Part shown: positions 26,583 to 35,765 of the stretch, piece by piece
How positions within the stretch are numbered: position 1 is the stretch's first letter
Layout of the letters: every line of letters begins with the position of its first letter
From: Noviherbaspirillum sp. Root189
Lineage (GTDB): Bacteria > Pseudomonadota > Gammaproteobacteria > Burkholderiales > Burkholderiaceae_D
NCBI RefSeq assembly: GCF_001428545.1
Contig: NZ_LMHZ01000014.1
Coordinates: 58,600-122,599, forward strand
DNA: 64,000 bases
Reading direction: 5' to 3'
The notes under the pieces: generated by a model
Told to the model about the DNA's origin: nothing
Seen by the model: the letters and a program-made list of their open reading frames with translations, nothing else
Databases searched by the model: none
Translations under genes and position numbers: made by a program

Positions 26583-27932
26583 TTACAGGACGTAGCGCGA
26601 CAGGTCTTCGTTGACCGCGAGGGCGCCAAGTTTATCGTCAACATATGCAGCATCGATGGACACCGTCTTGCCGGACGATTCGCTCGCCGTGAACGACATT
26701 TCTTCCAGCAGCTTTTCCATGACCGTGTACAGCCGGCGTGCGCCGATGTTCTCGGTTTTTTCATTGACTGAAAACGCGATTTCGGCCAGACGCTGAATGC
26801 CCTCGGGCGCAAACTCGATCTTGACGCCTTCGGTGGCGAGCAGCGCTTCGTATTGGCGCGTCAGGCAGGCATCGGTACTGGTCAGGATACGTTCAAAGTC
26901 GGCGATGGCCAGCGACTCCAGTTCGACACGGATAGGAAAACGCCCCTGAAGCTCGGGAATCAAGTCTGAGGGCTTGGCCAGATGGAAGGCACCCGAGGCG
27001 ATGAACAGGATGTGATCGGTCCGGATCATGCCGTACTTGGTATTGACGGTCGTGCCTTCGACCAGCGGCAGCAAGTCGCGCTGCACGCCGGCACGCGAGA
27101 CATCGGCACCGCCGACTTCCGAACGGGTCGCAATCTTGTCGATTTCATCGAGGAAAACAATGCCGTTCTGCTCGACGTTGGCAATAGCCTTCTGCTTGAG
27201 TTCGTCTTCATTGACCAGCTTTGCGGCTTCCTCGTCGATCAGGATCTTCATCGCATCCTTGATCTTCATTTTGCGCTTCTTCTTGCGGCCGCCGCCAATT
27301 CCCGAGAACATCGACTTGATCTGCTCGGTCATTTCTTCCATGCCGGGAGGTGCCATGATTTCCATGTGCGGCGCCGCTTCTGCGACATCGATCTCCACTT
27401 CACGATCATCCAGCGCACCTTCACGCAGGCGCTTGAGGAAAGTCTGGCGGGTGCTGTTGCTACCAGCACCACTCTCGCTATCGCTCGTGCTTGGCGTGGA
27501 GCTGAAACCGAAATCGCGTGCCGGCGGCACAAGGATATCGAGCACGCGTTCTTCCGCTGCATCCTCGGCACGGGTGCGCACCTTGCGCATTTCCGACTCG
27601 CGGGTCTGCTTGATGCCGATATCGATCAGGTCCCGGATGATGGTGTCGACGTCGCGGCCGACATAACCGACTTCGGTAAACTTGGTCGCCTCAATCTTGA
27701 TGAAGGGCGCATCCGCCAGCTTGGCCAGGCGACGTGCAATCTCGGTCTTACCCACGCCGGTCGGGCCGATCATCAGAATGTTCTTCGGAGTGATTTCGTG
27801 GCGCAGCGGATCGGCGACCTGCTGGCGGCGCCAGCGGTTACGCAGCGCGATGGCGACTGCGCGCTTGGCGCGCGACTGGCCGACAACGTGCTTGTCGAGT
27901 TCGGAAACGATCTCTTGGGGTGTCATGTTCAT
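26583..27932 (-). CDS. hslU: ATP-dependent protease ATPase subunit HslU
   Basis: AAA+ unfoldase that feeds substrates to the HslV peptidase. The 449-residue protein has [17 protein letters not shown] at the N-terminus, Walker [10 protein letters not shown], the pore loop GYVGRDV, a Glu/Arg-rich I domain with [15 protein letters not shown], Walker [12 protein letters not shown], and a C-terminus ending in DLSRYVL as needed to dock into HslV. An ATG two codons downstream is an alternative start. It lies 40 bases after hslV. Confidence 0.96.
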   Translation of the reverse strand: MNMTPQEIVSELDKHVVGQSRAKRAVAIALRNRWRRQQVADPLRHEITPKNILMIGPTGVGKTEIARRLAKLADAPFIKIEATKFTEVGYVGRDVDTIIRDLIDIGIKQTRESEMRKVRTRAEDAAEERVLDILVPPARDFGFSSTPSTSDSESGAGSNSTRQTFLKRLREGALDDREVEIDVAEAAPHMEIMAPPGMEEMTEQIKSMFSGIGGGRKKKRKMKIKDAMKILIDEEAAKLVNEDELKQKAIANVEQNGIVFLDEIDKIATRSEVGGADVSRAGVQRDLLPLVEGTTVNTKYGMIRTDHILFIASGAFHLAKPSDLIPELQGRFPIRVELESLAIADFERILTSTDACLTRQYEALLATEGVKIEFAPEGIQRLAEIAFSVNEKTENIGARRLYTVMEKLLEEMSFTASESSGKTVSIDAAYVDDKLGALAVNEDLSRYVL

Positions 27933-27972
27933 GATAGGTATTAGGTATTCGCGAAGTGTCGACGTATTTGTA

Positions 27973-28509
27973 TCAGTCGAGAGTTTCGATGGTATGCGAC
28001 AGGTTGGTGTAGATGCAGAGTTCGCCCGCGATGGTCAGCGCTTTCTTTACAATCTCTGCTGGGGGCAGGTCGGTGTTTTCCTGCAGGGCTTTGGCGGCGG
28101 ACTGCGCGTACACACCGCCCGAACCAATCGCGCCGATGCCACTTTCCGGTTCCAGTACATCGCCGTTGCCGGTAATGATCAGGGTTGCTTCACGATCGGC
28201 GACCAGCAGCATCGCTTCCAGACGTCGCAGGATGCGGTCGGTACGCCAGTCCTTCGCCAGTTCGACGGAAGCACGCAGCAGGTTGCCCTGGTGTTTTTCC
28301 AGCTTGGCTTCAAAACGCTCAATCAGCGTGAAGGCGTCGGCGGTGCCGCCAGCAAACCCCGCCAGGACTTTGCCCTGGTACAGCTTGCGTACCTTGCGGG
28401 CCGTGCCTTTCATGACGACGTTGCCAAGAGTCACCTGACCATCACCGCCAAGCGCGACGGTATTGCCGCGTCGCACTGAGAGGATGGTCGTGCCGTGAAA
28501 TTGTTCCAT
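27973..28509 (-). CDS. hslV: ATP-dependent protease peptidase subunit HslV
   Basis: A 178-residue proteasome-like threonine peptidase. The mature N-terminal nucleophile is T7 after the short propeptide MEQFHG, in [23 protein letters not shown]. Other family segments are [24 protein letters not shown] and [16 protein letters not shown]. It forms the cytosolic quality-control protease with HslU downstream. Heat-shock control is usual for this pair; I see no certain sigma-32 box in the 204-base upstream gap. Confidence 0.96.
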   Translation of the reverse strand: MEQFHGTTILSVRRGNTVALGGDGQVTLGNVVMKGTARKVRKLYQGKVLAGFAGGTADAFTLIERFEAKLEKHQGNLLRASVELAKDWRTDRILRRLEAMLLVADREATLIITGNGDVLEPESGIGAIGSGGVYAQSAAKALQENTDLPPAEIVKKALTIAGELCIYTNLSHTIETLD

Positions 28510-28713
28510 GCTTGCCTCAAAGGAATCAGAGTCTGTAATTCATCGCAGATGAGGGCGGCACCGGTTAATACAAGTGTCGGTGACAATGCGTCCACATGCG
28601 GAACTGAACGAAGCCAGACAAAACGATAGTGCACGGTAGCGTGCGGCAGTACGGGATAACGGAAGGAAAGAGGCCGGTCTGGCGACGGAGCGAAGCCGTC
28701 TTTATATCACGCG

Positions 28714-30171
28714 TCAGTTCTTGCGCGGGACGATGCGGACGATGTCCTTGAGACCGATCACATTGAGTAGCGCATGAACCAGATGGTTGACATGGTGAAA
28801 CTCCAGCGCCTTGCCATTGCCGCAAAACGGACTGAGCCCCGTCAGCAGGCGGCCTGCCGCATTGAAATCGATCCTGTTCAGGCGTGAGCAGTCGATGACG
28901 GCGGGATCATGGTCATCGGAATAGCTGGCGATGGCAACGATCAGGTCATCGATGCGTCCTTCGACCACCGGCGGCATCATGAAGCCTTCGGCCTTGGGAG
29001 CGGCCGCCGCCAGTTCGGCGGCGGCAGTCGTCACCTTGTTTTGGGGCGCGACGAAGGCGGGTGGCGAAACTTCGAAGGTCACGCAATAATCGATGCTGAT
29101 TTCTTCGAATTCCTTTTCGCGGTTCAGCAGGCGCAGCACTTCCAGCAGCAGTAGCCAGGCATCTTCAGTGTCGTCGCGACGACCGACTTCGACGATGCCA
29201 CGAATCTTGTCGGCCAGCTCCGACGCGCCGACCAGGATCAGGTCGTGTCCGGACTTTTGCAGCTTGTGCAGGATACCGAGCAGGAGGCCGCAGCCGGCGG
29301 CATCCACTTCTGTAACGCGTACGAATTCCAGGCGCAGGGTATGGAAGGTTTCGGCAAGTTTCTGGATGCGCTCGATCTGTTTGGCGCAGTTGGCGTCGAG
29401 TCGTGCGCTAAAGGGCACCATCGGCGTCGTGCCGGAAGCGTTTGCCTGCGGTGCGTCACATGACTCGGGACCGCTCCATGCAGGTGGCGAAGTCTCGAAC
29501 TTGCCAGCGAATTCAATCGCCAGATTTTCAAATTCCTGCTGCTTGCCATTGATCTGGTACAGATCCAGCAGCATCAGCCACGCGGTTTGCGTGACATTGC
29601 CGAGATCGTCGGCACCGATGGCGGCGAGCAGCATTTGTTCAACCACGACGGATTGGCCATTGGCGAACATGATGGCGGCTTCTTCAATAACAGCTTCCGC
29701 TTCCGATGTGGGAGTGGCAATGTTGCTGACCGCGGTCTGCCCATCAAGAAGAAACTCTGTCGTGCTGCCCATATCCGCGCTCAGCGGTTGCAAGGTCAAT
29801 GTAGGCTCGGCCGCCGGTCTGTGCGACGTTTCCCTGGCAAGTTTGGGCACTTCGGCCCGGTTTCCGGAGGGAGATGGGGTGATTGAATTTGAAGCAGGGG
29901 CGCTTGGCTTCGCAAGGGACGGTTTGACCTTTGGACCCAGCGTTGTCGCCACATTGACGAACTCGGAAGACATCTCCGATTCGATCGCATCAATCTTCAG
30001 TGCGGTCTGCAGCGCAGTTTGTGCATCTCGCTTGGCTGCCAGGGCCTTGGTATTTGCCCGATCTGCATCAGTGGCGGATCTGGAGGAGGGCTTCTTTGCG
30101 CGAGAAGCATCTTTCTCGGCAAGCTTTGCCGGCTGACGATCCTTCTTTCCAAAAAGCGAAAAAATACCCAC
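28714..30171 (-). CDS. Two-repeat STAS/TPR-like cytosolic protein
   Basis: A 485-residue protein with a hydrophilic Lys/Ala/Ser-rich N-terminal third, then two copies of one unit. In each, a helical segment (AWLMLLDLYQINGKQQEFENLAIEF at 197-221 and AWLLLLEVLRLLNREKEFEEISIDY at 338-362) is followed by an F-E-x-SPPA-W/F turn and a STAS-like domain (about 250-330 and 400-485). The signatures VTEVDAAGCGLLLGIL and LNRIDFNAAGRLL resemble anti-sigma antagonist folds but lack an obvious phosphorylatable serine. No signal peptide. Function unknown; the helical segments look like those in FimV-type proteins. Confidence 0.65.
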   Translation of the reverse strand: MGIFSLFGKKDRQPAKLAEKDASRAKKPSSRSATDADRANTKALAAKRDAQTALQTALKIDAIESEMSSEFVNVATTLGPKVKPSLAKPSAPASNSITPSPSGNRAEVPKLARETSHRPAAEPTLTLQPLSADMGSTTEFLLDGQTAVSNIATPTSEAEAVIEEAAIMFANGQSVVVEQMLLAAIGADDLGNVTQTAWLMLLDLYQINGKQQEFENLAIEFAGKFETSPPAWSGPESCDAPQANASGTTPMVPFSARLDANCAKQIERIQKLAETFHTLRLEFVRVTEVDAAGCGLLLGILHKLQKSGHDLILVGASELADKIRGIVEVGRRDDTEDAWLLLLEVLRLLNREKEFEEISIDYCVTFEVSPPAFVAPQNKVTTAAAELAAAAPKAEGFMMPPVVEGRIDDLIVAIASYSDDHDPAVIDCSRLNRIDFNAAGRLLTGLSPFCGNGKALEFHHVNHLVHALLNVIGLKDIVRIVPRKN

Positions 30172-30682
30172 TGTGTTCCCAACTCAAAGTTGCCGGCCTT
30201 CTTCGCGATAGAAAAGAAGGAAAATACAATTGTATAAAGGTAACACATCCCTTGGCCAGGTTGTCATGCGGGAGACCGAAAACATGTTTTTTTGTTATGT
30301 TTCTGTGGTTTCCCGCTTGTGTCACGCTTCAACAGTGCTCAATTTCTCGTCATGCCTATTTCAAGCCCAACGGATATCAATCGATATCAACGGGTATGGT
30401 TGCGGTCGAACGTAACTAGGAGCGGATTTCATCGTCTGTACTGTCGCCTCGGTCCGCCTTGACGCGCAGGACGGCGTTGCTTGTCGCTTGTGTGGCCCGC
30501 CACACGGCACTTCGCGCGCCTTGTCCTGCACGCCATCCGCTCTAGCATTGTGAAAGGAGCAATCAGTGCTTTGCTGACTGGCATATTTGCCAATAACGTG
30601 GTCCCAAAAGCAAACAAGCGTACGAGGCTATGCGTCGTACGCTTGCGGCGTGGGAGGAAGGCCGGATGGCTCCGGCCCGAAC
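30172..30682. other. Intergenic region between the STAS-like gene and dksA
   Basis: No gene is supported in these 511 bases. Near the STAS-like start is a perfect 12-bp palindrome ATACAATTGTAT (30224-30235). It overlaps a minus-strand sequence TATACAAT that could serve as a -10 box. The dksA terminator lies at the other end. The remainder shows nothing notable. Confidence 0.45.
30615..30645 (-). terminator. Probable terminator of dksA
   Basis: A perfect 11-bp stem CAAGCGTACGA/TCGTACGCTTG with a 9-base loop lies 37 bases past the dksA stop. On the minus strand it is followed by TTTGCTTTT, an imperfect T run. Confidence 0.65.
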
Positions 30683-31606
30683 TTAGTCCCCGTATAGCTT
30701 CTGCTTGAGTTCGCGGCGCTGTTGCGCTTCCAGTGACAGCGTCGCGGTCGGACGAGCCAGCAGGCGCGGAATGCCGATCGGTTCGCCGGTCTCTTCGCAC
30801 CAGCCGTATTCACCGGCGTCGATGCTCGCGATGGATTGCTGCACCTTCTTCAGCAGTTTGCGTTCGCGATCACGGGTACGCAATTCCAGCGCATGCTCTT
30901 CTTCGATCGTCGCACGATCGGCAGGATCCGGCACCAGGACGGTCTCACGCAGGTGCTCGGTTGTCTCACCGGCGTTTTTCAGCAGGTCTTTTTCAAGCTG
31001 CTGCAAGCGCGCCTTGAAGAACGCCAGTTGGGCCTCGTTCATGTAATCCTTCTCACTCATCTGAAGGATCTGCTCTTCGGTCAACAGGGTGCCATCCGGG
31101 ACGGCGGGGGTCGATTTAGTTGTTTTGGTAGCCACTTCGCTTACTTTCGAAACTGCGGGTTTTTCCATTGTATCTATTAATCCGGCACTTGCATTGTTAC
31201 CGCTCATGGAAGAGCCGGGCGTCTCTTTGGAACCGACCTTCGTCGCGGCCGTCGTCGACGGTCGCTTCGAATTTGTTACTGCCTTGCTGGCTGCCAGGGA
31301 GGTCTCCGATGCCAGGGTGGTTCGTGACCTGGCTGCTGCCGTTTTCGGTGTCGTCCCCCCGGCATTCATATTTGCCGCTGTCTTTGCAGCGGATTTAACT
31401 GTGCTTTTTACCGTGCTTTGGGGGGATTTGGCAATCGATTTTGTTGCTGCCGGGGGATTTTTGCGCGCCGACGCGGTTTTGGGCACTGCACTGTCCATTT
31501 TTACCGCATCGCTGCCAGCCGCTTTTCCGCTGGACGGGGTTCGTGACTTTGCCGCGGTCTTGACGGCGCTGCGTTTCGTGACTGACCTTGTAACGGTTGC
31601 ATTCAT
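30683..31606 (-). CDS. dksA: DksA-family RNA polymerase regulator with long basic N-terminal extension
   Basis: Binds the RNA polymerase secondary channel and acts with ppGpp at stringent promoters. I choose the ATG at 31606, with GAGCGAGG upstream, giving 307 residues. Residues 1-165 are a low-complexity Lys/Ala/Thr/Ser-rich extension. The DksA core starts at about 173 (LLTEEQILQMSEKDYMNEAQLAFF). The coiled-coil tip keeps D227, D230 and A232 (DPADRA). Of the four zinc cysteines of E. coli DksA only the first remains (C270, CEETG; then SLEAQ), so zinc is probably not bound in the usual way. A later start near M147 would give a normal-length DksA. Confidence 0.88.
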   Translation of the reverse strand: MNATVTRSVTKRSAVKTAAKSRTPSSGKAAGSDAVKMDSAVPKTASARKNPPAATKSIAKSPQSTVKSTVKSAAKTAANMNAGGTTPKTAAARSRTTLASETSLAASKAVTNSKRPSTTAATKVGSKETPGSSMSGNNASAGLIDTMEKPAVSKVSEVATKTTKSTPAVPDGTLLTEEQILQMSEKDYMNEAQLAFFKARLQQLEKDLLKNAGETTEHLRETVLVPDPADRATIEEEHALELRTRDRERKLLKKVQQSIASIDAGEYGWCEETGEPIGIPRLLARPTATLSLEAQQRRELKQKLYGD

Positions 31607-31768
31607 GATGCCCTCGCTCAGTGAAACACCCAATACTCAGCTCCCGGCCTGAAACCCTTGCTGCGTTCGCGGCAAAACCGGGCTATATCAAGCGGTATAC
31701 GACGTGCCTGTATATCTTGCCAGATGACACTCCTTATTGCATGAATAAAAATCAAAAACGACAGCAGT

Positions 31769-32818
31769 TTATACCAAACACTGTTCCAGACCTTGGACAA
31801 ACGTTTCCTTGGGCAGGTTTTTGCCGATGAAAACCATCTTGCTGCCACGCGGTTCCGCGTCGTCCCATTTAGCACCGATATCGGTACCCATCATCTGGTG
31901 CACGCCCTGAAAAAGCACTTTCCGATCCGCATCCTCCATCCAGAGCACGCCTTTGTAGCGCAACATGCGGGGACCAAAAACCTGCACCAGGCCACCCAGG
32001 AATTCATCCAGCCGTGCCGTGTTGAACGGGCGGTCACTGCGAAAGACAAACGCCGCGATATCGTCCGAATGGTGCGCATGATGATGATCGTGGTGATGGT
32101 CGCCGCTGTGATCGTGGCCGCAATGTTCGTCGCAGTCGTGGTCATCGTGCGCATGCTCTTCAGCAGCCAGGAAATCCGGGTCGATCTCGAGCTTGTCGTT
32201 GAGATTGAAGCCGCGCAGGTCGAGTACCTCGCCGATCGGCACCTTGCCAAAATCGGCTTTTGCCATTGATGCGCGCGGATTGATGCGTTTGAGGCGGGCT
32301 GTTAGCGCTTCGACCTGTTCGGCAGTGGACACGTCGGTCTTCGACAACAGCAGCTTGTCGGCAAAGCCGACCTGGCGCTGTGCTTCCTCATGTTCATCGA
32401 GCTGCTGCATGGCATGCCGCGCGTCGACGACGGTTACCACCGCATCGAGCAGGAAGTACGACGCGACTTCATCGTCCATGAAAAACGTCTGGGCAACCGG
32501 TCCCGGATTGGCCAAGCCGGTTGTCTCAATCACCACATGGTCGAAGTTGAGTTCACCAGCCTCACGCTTTTGCGCGAGCGAACCGAGTGCAACGATCAAA
32601 TCGCCGCGGACGGTGCAGCAGATGCAGCCATTGTTCATTTCCACAATTTGTTCCTTGCTATCCTGCACCAGGATTTCATTGTCGATATTTTCCTCGCCAA
32701 ACTCGTTTTCAATCACGGCGATGCGATAGCCGTGCGGTTCGCGCAGGATGCGGTTGAGCAGGGTGGTTTTGCCGGCGCCGAGAAAGCCGGTCAGGATCGT
32801 GGCAGGAACAAGTGTCAT
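31769..32818 (-). CDS. COG0523/CobW-family GTPase with His-rich metal region
   Basis: A 349-residue G3E P-loop GTPase of the type that acts as a zinc or other metal chaperone. Walker A GFLGAGKTT lies at 11-19; the metal-binding GCICC motif at 64-68; the switch segment VVIETTGLANP at about 95-105; the base-recognition SKTD at 159-162. Residues 222-250 hold a dense His/Asp cluster (EHAHDDHDCDEH onward), a likely metal store. The C-terminal CobW domain follows. It lies 12 bases after a Zur-like gene, which supports a role in zinc limitation. Confidence 0.88.
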   Translation of the reverse strand: MTLVPATILTGFLGAGKTTLLNRILREPHGYRIAVIENEFGEENIDNEILVQDSKEQIVEMNNGCICCTVRGDLIVALGSLAQKREAGELNFDHVVIETTGLANPGPVAQTFFMDDEVASYFLLDAVVTVVDARHAMQQLDEHEEAQRQVGFADKLLLSKTDVSTAEQVEALTARLKRINPRASMAKADFGKVPIGEVLDLRGFNLNDKLEIDPDFLAAEEHAHDDHDCDEHCGHDHSGDHHHDHHHAHHSDDIAAFVFRSDRPFNTARLDEFLGGLVQVFGPRMLRYKGVLWMEDADRKVLFQGVHQMMGTDIGAKWDDAEPRGSKMVFIGKNLPKETFVQGLEQCLV

Positions 32819-32830
32819 GGGTGCTTCCTT

Positions 32831-33316
32831 TCATTGTGCGCAATCAGCGCACCATCCTTTGATCGTGAATTCGATATCGTGGCTCTGGAAGCCCTTGCCC
32901 AGGCTTTCCTCAAGCGCATTGCGCAGCAAGCCCGCTTCCGCGATGCTGTCAAGGCAAAATACCCTGGCGCAACGTGTGCACTTGAAATGCCCGTGCTGAT
33001 GATGCGGCGCGGCGTCGCCTTGCGCGCCGTGTTCGGCACCCGCGCTATAGCGGAACACGCGGTCGTCGCCCGCGATCTTGTGAGCGAGACCGGCGTCGGT
33101 CAGGCAATCCAGTGCGCGGTACAGCGTAACGCGATCCATGTCGGTGAATGCGTCCTGCATGTCCTGATGGGAAAAGGCACGTTCGGCGTCCAGCAGGGCC
33201 GCCAGCACCTTGACCCGCGCGCTCGTGAGGCGCACGGCCGCGTCGCGCAATTGCACTTCCGCGCGGGCAATGCTGGCTTCGGCAGGGCTGTAGGATGGCT
33301 TTGCTTTGATATTCAT
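32831..33316 (-). CDS. zur: Fur-family regulator, probably Zur
   Basis: A 161-residue winged-helix metalloregulator. The DNA-binding half has LTSARVKVLAALLDAERAFSHQDMQ and MDRVTLYRALDCLTDAGLAHK; the regulatory half has the His cluster HHQHGHFKCTRCARVFC and a second CxxC at the C-terminus (WCADC), which bind structural zinc. The co-transcribed COG0523 GTPase makes zinc the likely signal. Fur or PerR identity is less likely, because the usual Fur HHDH motif is replaced by HHQHGH. Confidence 0.82.
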   Translation of the reverse strand: MNIKAKPSYSPAEASIARAEVQLRDAAVRLTSARVKVLAALLDAERAFSHQDMQDAFTDMDRVTLYRALDCLTDAGLAHKIAGDDRVFRYSAGAEHGAQGDAAPHHQHGHFKCTRCARVFCLDSIAEAGLLRNALEESLGKGFQSHDIEFTIKGWCADCAQ

Positions 33317-33359
33317 CGGATTGCCGCGATATCGGAGGCGAAAGTAAAATTATGACGCA

Positions 33360-33380
33360 TTTTGCAATCAAGTTGCAAAA
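33360..33380. promoter_or_regulatory. Candidate Zur operator
   Basis: A perfect inverted repeat TTTTGCAA-TCAAG-TTGCAAAA, 44 bases upstream of the zur ATG and within its likely promoter. Fur-family proteins bind such AT-rich dyads. Autoregulation of the zur/COG0523 unit is inferred from position; the sequence is not matched here to a defined Zur box. Confidence 0.45.
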
Positions 33381-33445
33381 AATAGGCATTCTCAAACCGT
33401 CATGCAGCGGCTTCCCCAGGCATAGAACCTCAGGAACCTCAGGCT

Positions 33446-34648
33446 TCACGCTTTATGCAGCATCAGTCCTTTCAAGTATTCGCCTTCCGGAAAGCTGGTC
33501 GTCATCGGGTGATCGGCCCCGGCCGACAAGCGCTTCAGGATACGGGCATCGACCTTGGCGTCGTTGGCTGCGCCGGCGACGATTTTCTGGAACAGGTCTG
33601 CGCTGATCGCGCCTGAGCAGGAGTAGGTGAACAGCAAACCGCCTTCGCGCAATAACTGGAAGCCCAGCAGGTTGATGTCCTTGTATGCGCGTGCGGCGCG
33701 GTCCACGTGATCGGGCGAGGAGGCGAACTTGGGCGGGTCGAGCACAATCAGATCGAAGCTTTTTCCCTGTTCGCGGAAAGCACGCAAGGCCTTGAACACA
33801 TCCGCGTCCTGCCATTCGGCTTTGGCCGGATCGAAGCCGTTAAGCTGCACATTGCGCTTTCCGATGGCAAGCGCCTCGCCGGAAGAGTCGATTGATATGA
33901 CGCTGCGGGCATCGCCTTTCAGGGCGGCCAGCGAAAAGCCGCCGGTATAGCAGAAGCAATTGAGCACGTCGCGACCTGCGGCGTGTTCCATCACCAGTCG
34001 ACGGTTATCACGCTGATCGACATAGAAACCGGTTTTGTGTCCGGTCTTGATGTCGACTGCATAGCGCACGCCGTTTTCGGTGACGGGCGTTTCATCGCCG
34101 GGTTCATTGCCAGCCAGCGTGCCGATGATCAGCGGCAGGCCTTCACGCTCGCGCACCGATGCGTCGGAACGCTCATACACATTCGGGCAACCGGTTTCCG
34201 CGATCAACGCCTGCACAATCGGTACTTTCCAGGCATCAACGCCGGCGGACTGGAATTGACAGACCAGGTGTCCCTGTTTGCCCGCATACCAGTCGACAAC
34301 CAGACCCGGGAAACCGTCCGCTTCGCCAAAGATGAGCCGGATGGCATCGGACCCCTTCACCATCGCCATGCGATAGGCAATCGCTTTTTTGATGCGACGC
34401 TTGATCAGCGCATGGTCGATCGGTTCGTTTTCATTGAAGCTCCAGACCCGCGCACGGATCTGCGACTTGGGACTGTAGGCGGCGCGGGCAAGGAATTGTC
34501 CTGAAGCGGATTGCACGACAGCGGTGGTGCCCGGTTTGTTCTTTTCCTCCGGCTTGCCTTCGATACGTTCGATGGCGGTCGGAAAGATCCATGGATGGCG
34601 GCGCAGCAAGCTTTTTTCCTTGCCGGGTTTGAGAGTGATGGTAAGCAT
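33446..34648 (-). CDS. rlmI: Class I SAM-dependent rRNA methyltransferase, RlmI-like
   Basis: A 400-residue protein built of an N-terminal PUA domain (MLTITLKPGKEKSLLRRHPW, residues 1-80), an EEHEE-type linker domain with IFGEADGFPGLVVDWY, and a Rossmann methyltransferase domain with the SAM motif DVLNCFCYTGGFSLAAL and the catalytic-type motif LIVLDPPKFA. RlmI makes 5-methylcytosine 1962 in 23S rRNA; the paralogue RlmK or another C5-MTase cannot be excluded. The ATG at 34648 is chosen because the PUA domain starts there; the open frame upstream is unrelated. Confidence 0.87.
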   Translation of the reverse strand: MLTITLKPGKEKSLLRRHPWIFPTAIERIEGKPEEKNKPGTTAVVQSASGQFLARAAYSPKSQIRARVWSFNENEPIDHALIKRRIKKAIAYRMAMVKGSDAIRLIFGEADGFPGLVVDWYAGKQGHLVCQFQSAGVDAWKVPIVQALIAETGCPNVYERSDASVREREGLPLIIGTLAGNEPGDETPVTENGVRYAVDIKTGHKTGFYVDQRDNRRLVMEHAAGRDVLNCFCYTGGFSLAALKGDARSVISIDSSGEALAIGKRNVQLNGFDPAKAEWQDADVFKALRAFREQGKSFDLIVLDPPKFASSPDHVDRAARAYKDINLLGFQLLREGGLLFTYSCSGAISADLFQKIVAGAANDAKVDARILKRLSAGADHPMTTSFPEGEYLKGLMLHKA

Positions 34649-34781
34649 GTCTGATCGGGCGCGGTTATCTGTTGGGGCGAAGTGTATCGCTGAATTGCAT
34701 TGGGAAGCGTGACACCATGGCAGTGTCGTTTTATGCGGTGCACCACACTCTTTAGCGCTGTGGTGACGCATCGAGGGCGCT

Positions 34782-35765
34782 TCAGGCGCCGGAATCCGCT
34801 TTCTTTTTTGCCCGCGGATGCGCAGCATCGTACACCTGTGCAAGCCGCTGGAAATCCAGCGAGGTGTACACCTGCGTGGCCGCAATCGACGCATGTCCGA
34901 GCATTTCCTGCACCGCGCGCAAATCGCCGGAAGACTGCAATACATGGGATGCGAAGGAGTGCCGCAGCACGTGCGGATGCACATTTGCGGGGATACCGAG
35001 CGCCTGCGCGTGGGCTTTCAGGCGGAATTGCAGGATGCGCGGCGTTATTCGCACACCGCGGTCGGACAAAAACAGTGGGCGCGGGTCCAGTCGCACCAGC
35101 GTGTCGCGCACTGCCAGCCAGGCGCGCAAGGCTTCCATCGCGGGACCGCCGACCGGCACCTTGCGCTGCTTGTTGCCCTTGCCGGTGACATTTACTTCGG
35201 CTTCGGCAAAGTCGATCCAGCCTGCGGACTGGTAATCGCCTTCCTTCGTAAAACGCAAATCGAGCGACGTCAGTTCCGATACCCGCAGGCCACTGGAATA
35301 GAGCAATTCGAACATCGCGCGATTACATAACTGGCCGGGAGCCTGGGCATCTTTTCCCGGCGTGCCTTCAGCGACCACGCGTACCGCATCGTCGGCCGAC
35401 AGCGCCTTCGGCAAAGGCTTGCTGCGCTTGGGCGCCTTGACACCGTCGACCGGATTGGCGGCCAGTGTTTCCTGATCGGCCAGCCATTCGAAGAAGCCGC
35501 GCCACGCTGACAGCTTGCGTGCGATTGAGCGCGGGTTCAGGCCTTTTGCATGAAGCTGCGATGCAAACTTGCGAATATGGAAGTGACCCACTGCAGCCAT
35601 TGCCAGCGAACCCGGCAAGGCTTCCACCATCAACGCCAGGTCGAGCAGGTCGCGCTGGTAATTGGTAACGGTATGCGGAGACAGCTTGCGCTGTTTTTCC
35701 AGATGGTCGAGGTAGCCGGCAATGCGGGCCCGGTTGGTCTCCTGTGACACGGTGTGTTCAGGCAA
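34782..35765 (-). CDS. xerC: Tyrosine recombinase XerC
   Basis: Resolves chromosome dimers at dif with XerD. The N-terminal SAM-like core-binding domain (about 10-100) is followed by the catalytic domain with R161 (SSGLRVSELTSL), H265 and R268 (HPHVLRHSFASH), H291 (LGHASI) and the nucleophile Y300 (TQVYTSLD). The 327-residue frame opens with a TTG that overlaps the end of the DUF484 gene; a GTG five codons later is an alternative. The dapF-DUF484-xerC order is the common proteobacterial arrangement. Confidence 0.93.
   Translation of the reverse strand: MPEHTVSQETNRARIAGYLDHLEKQRKLSPHTVTNYQRDLLDLALMVEALPGSLAMAAVGHFHIRKFASQLHAKGLNPRSIARKLSAWRGFFEWLADQETLAANPVDGVKAPKRSKPLPKALSADDAVRVVAEGTPGKDAQAPGQLCNRAMFELLYSSGLRVSELTSLDLRFTKEGDYQSAGWIDFAEAEVNVTGKGNKQRKVPVGGPAMEALRAWLAVRDTLVRLDPRPLFLSDRGVRITPRILQFRLKAHAQALGIPANVHPHVLRHSFASHVLQSSGDLRAVQEMLGHASIAATQVYTSLDFQRLAQVYDAAHPRAKKKADSGA

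Noticed and set aside
33446..34984. Longer start for the RlmI-like methyltransferase
   Set aside because: The first 112 codons are Cys/Arg-rich and unlike the family; the PUA domain begins at the ATG 34648.
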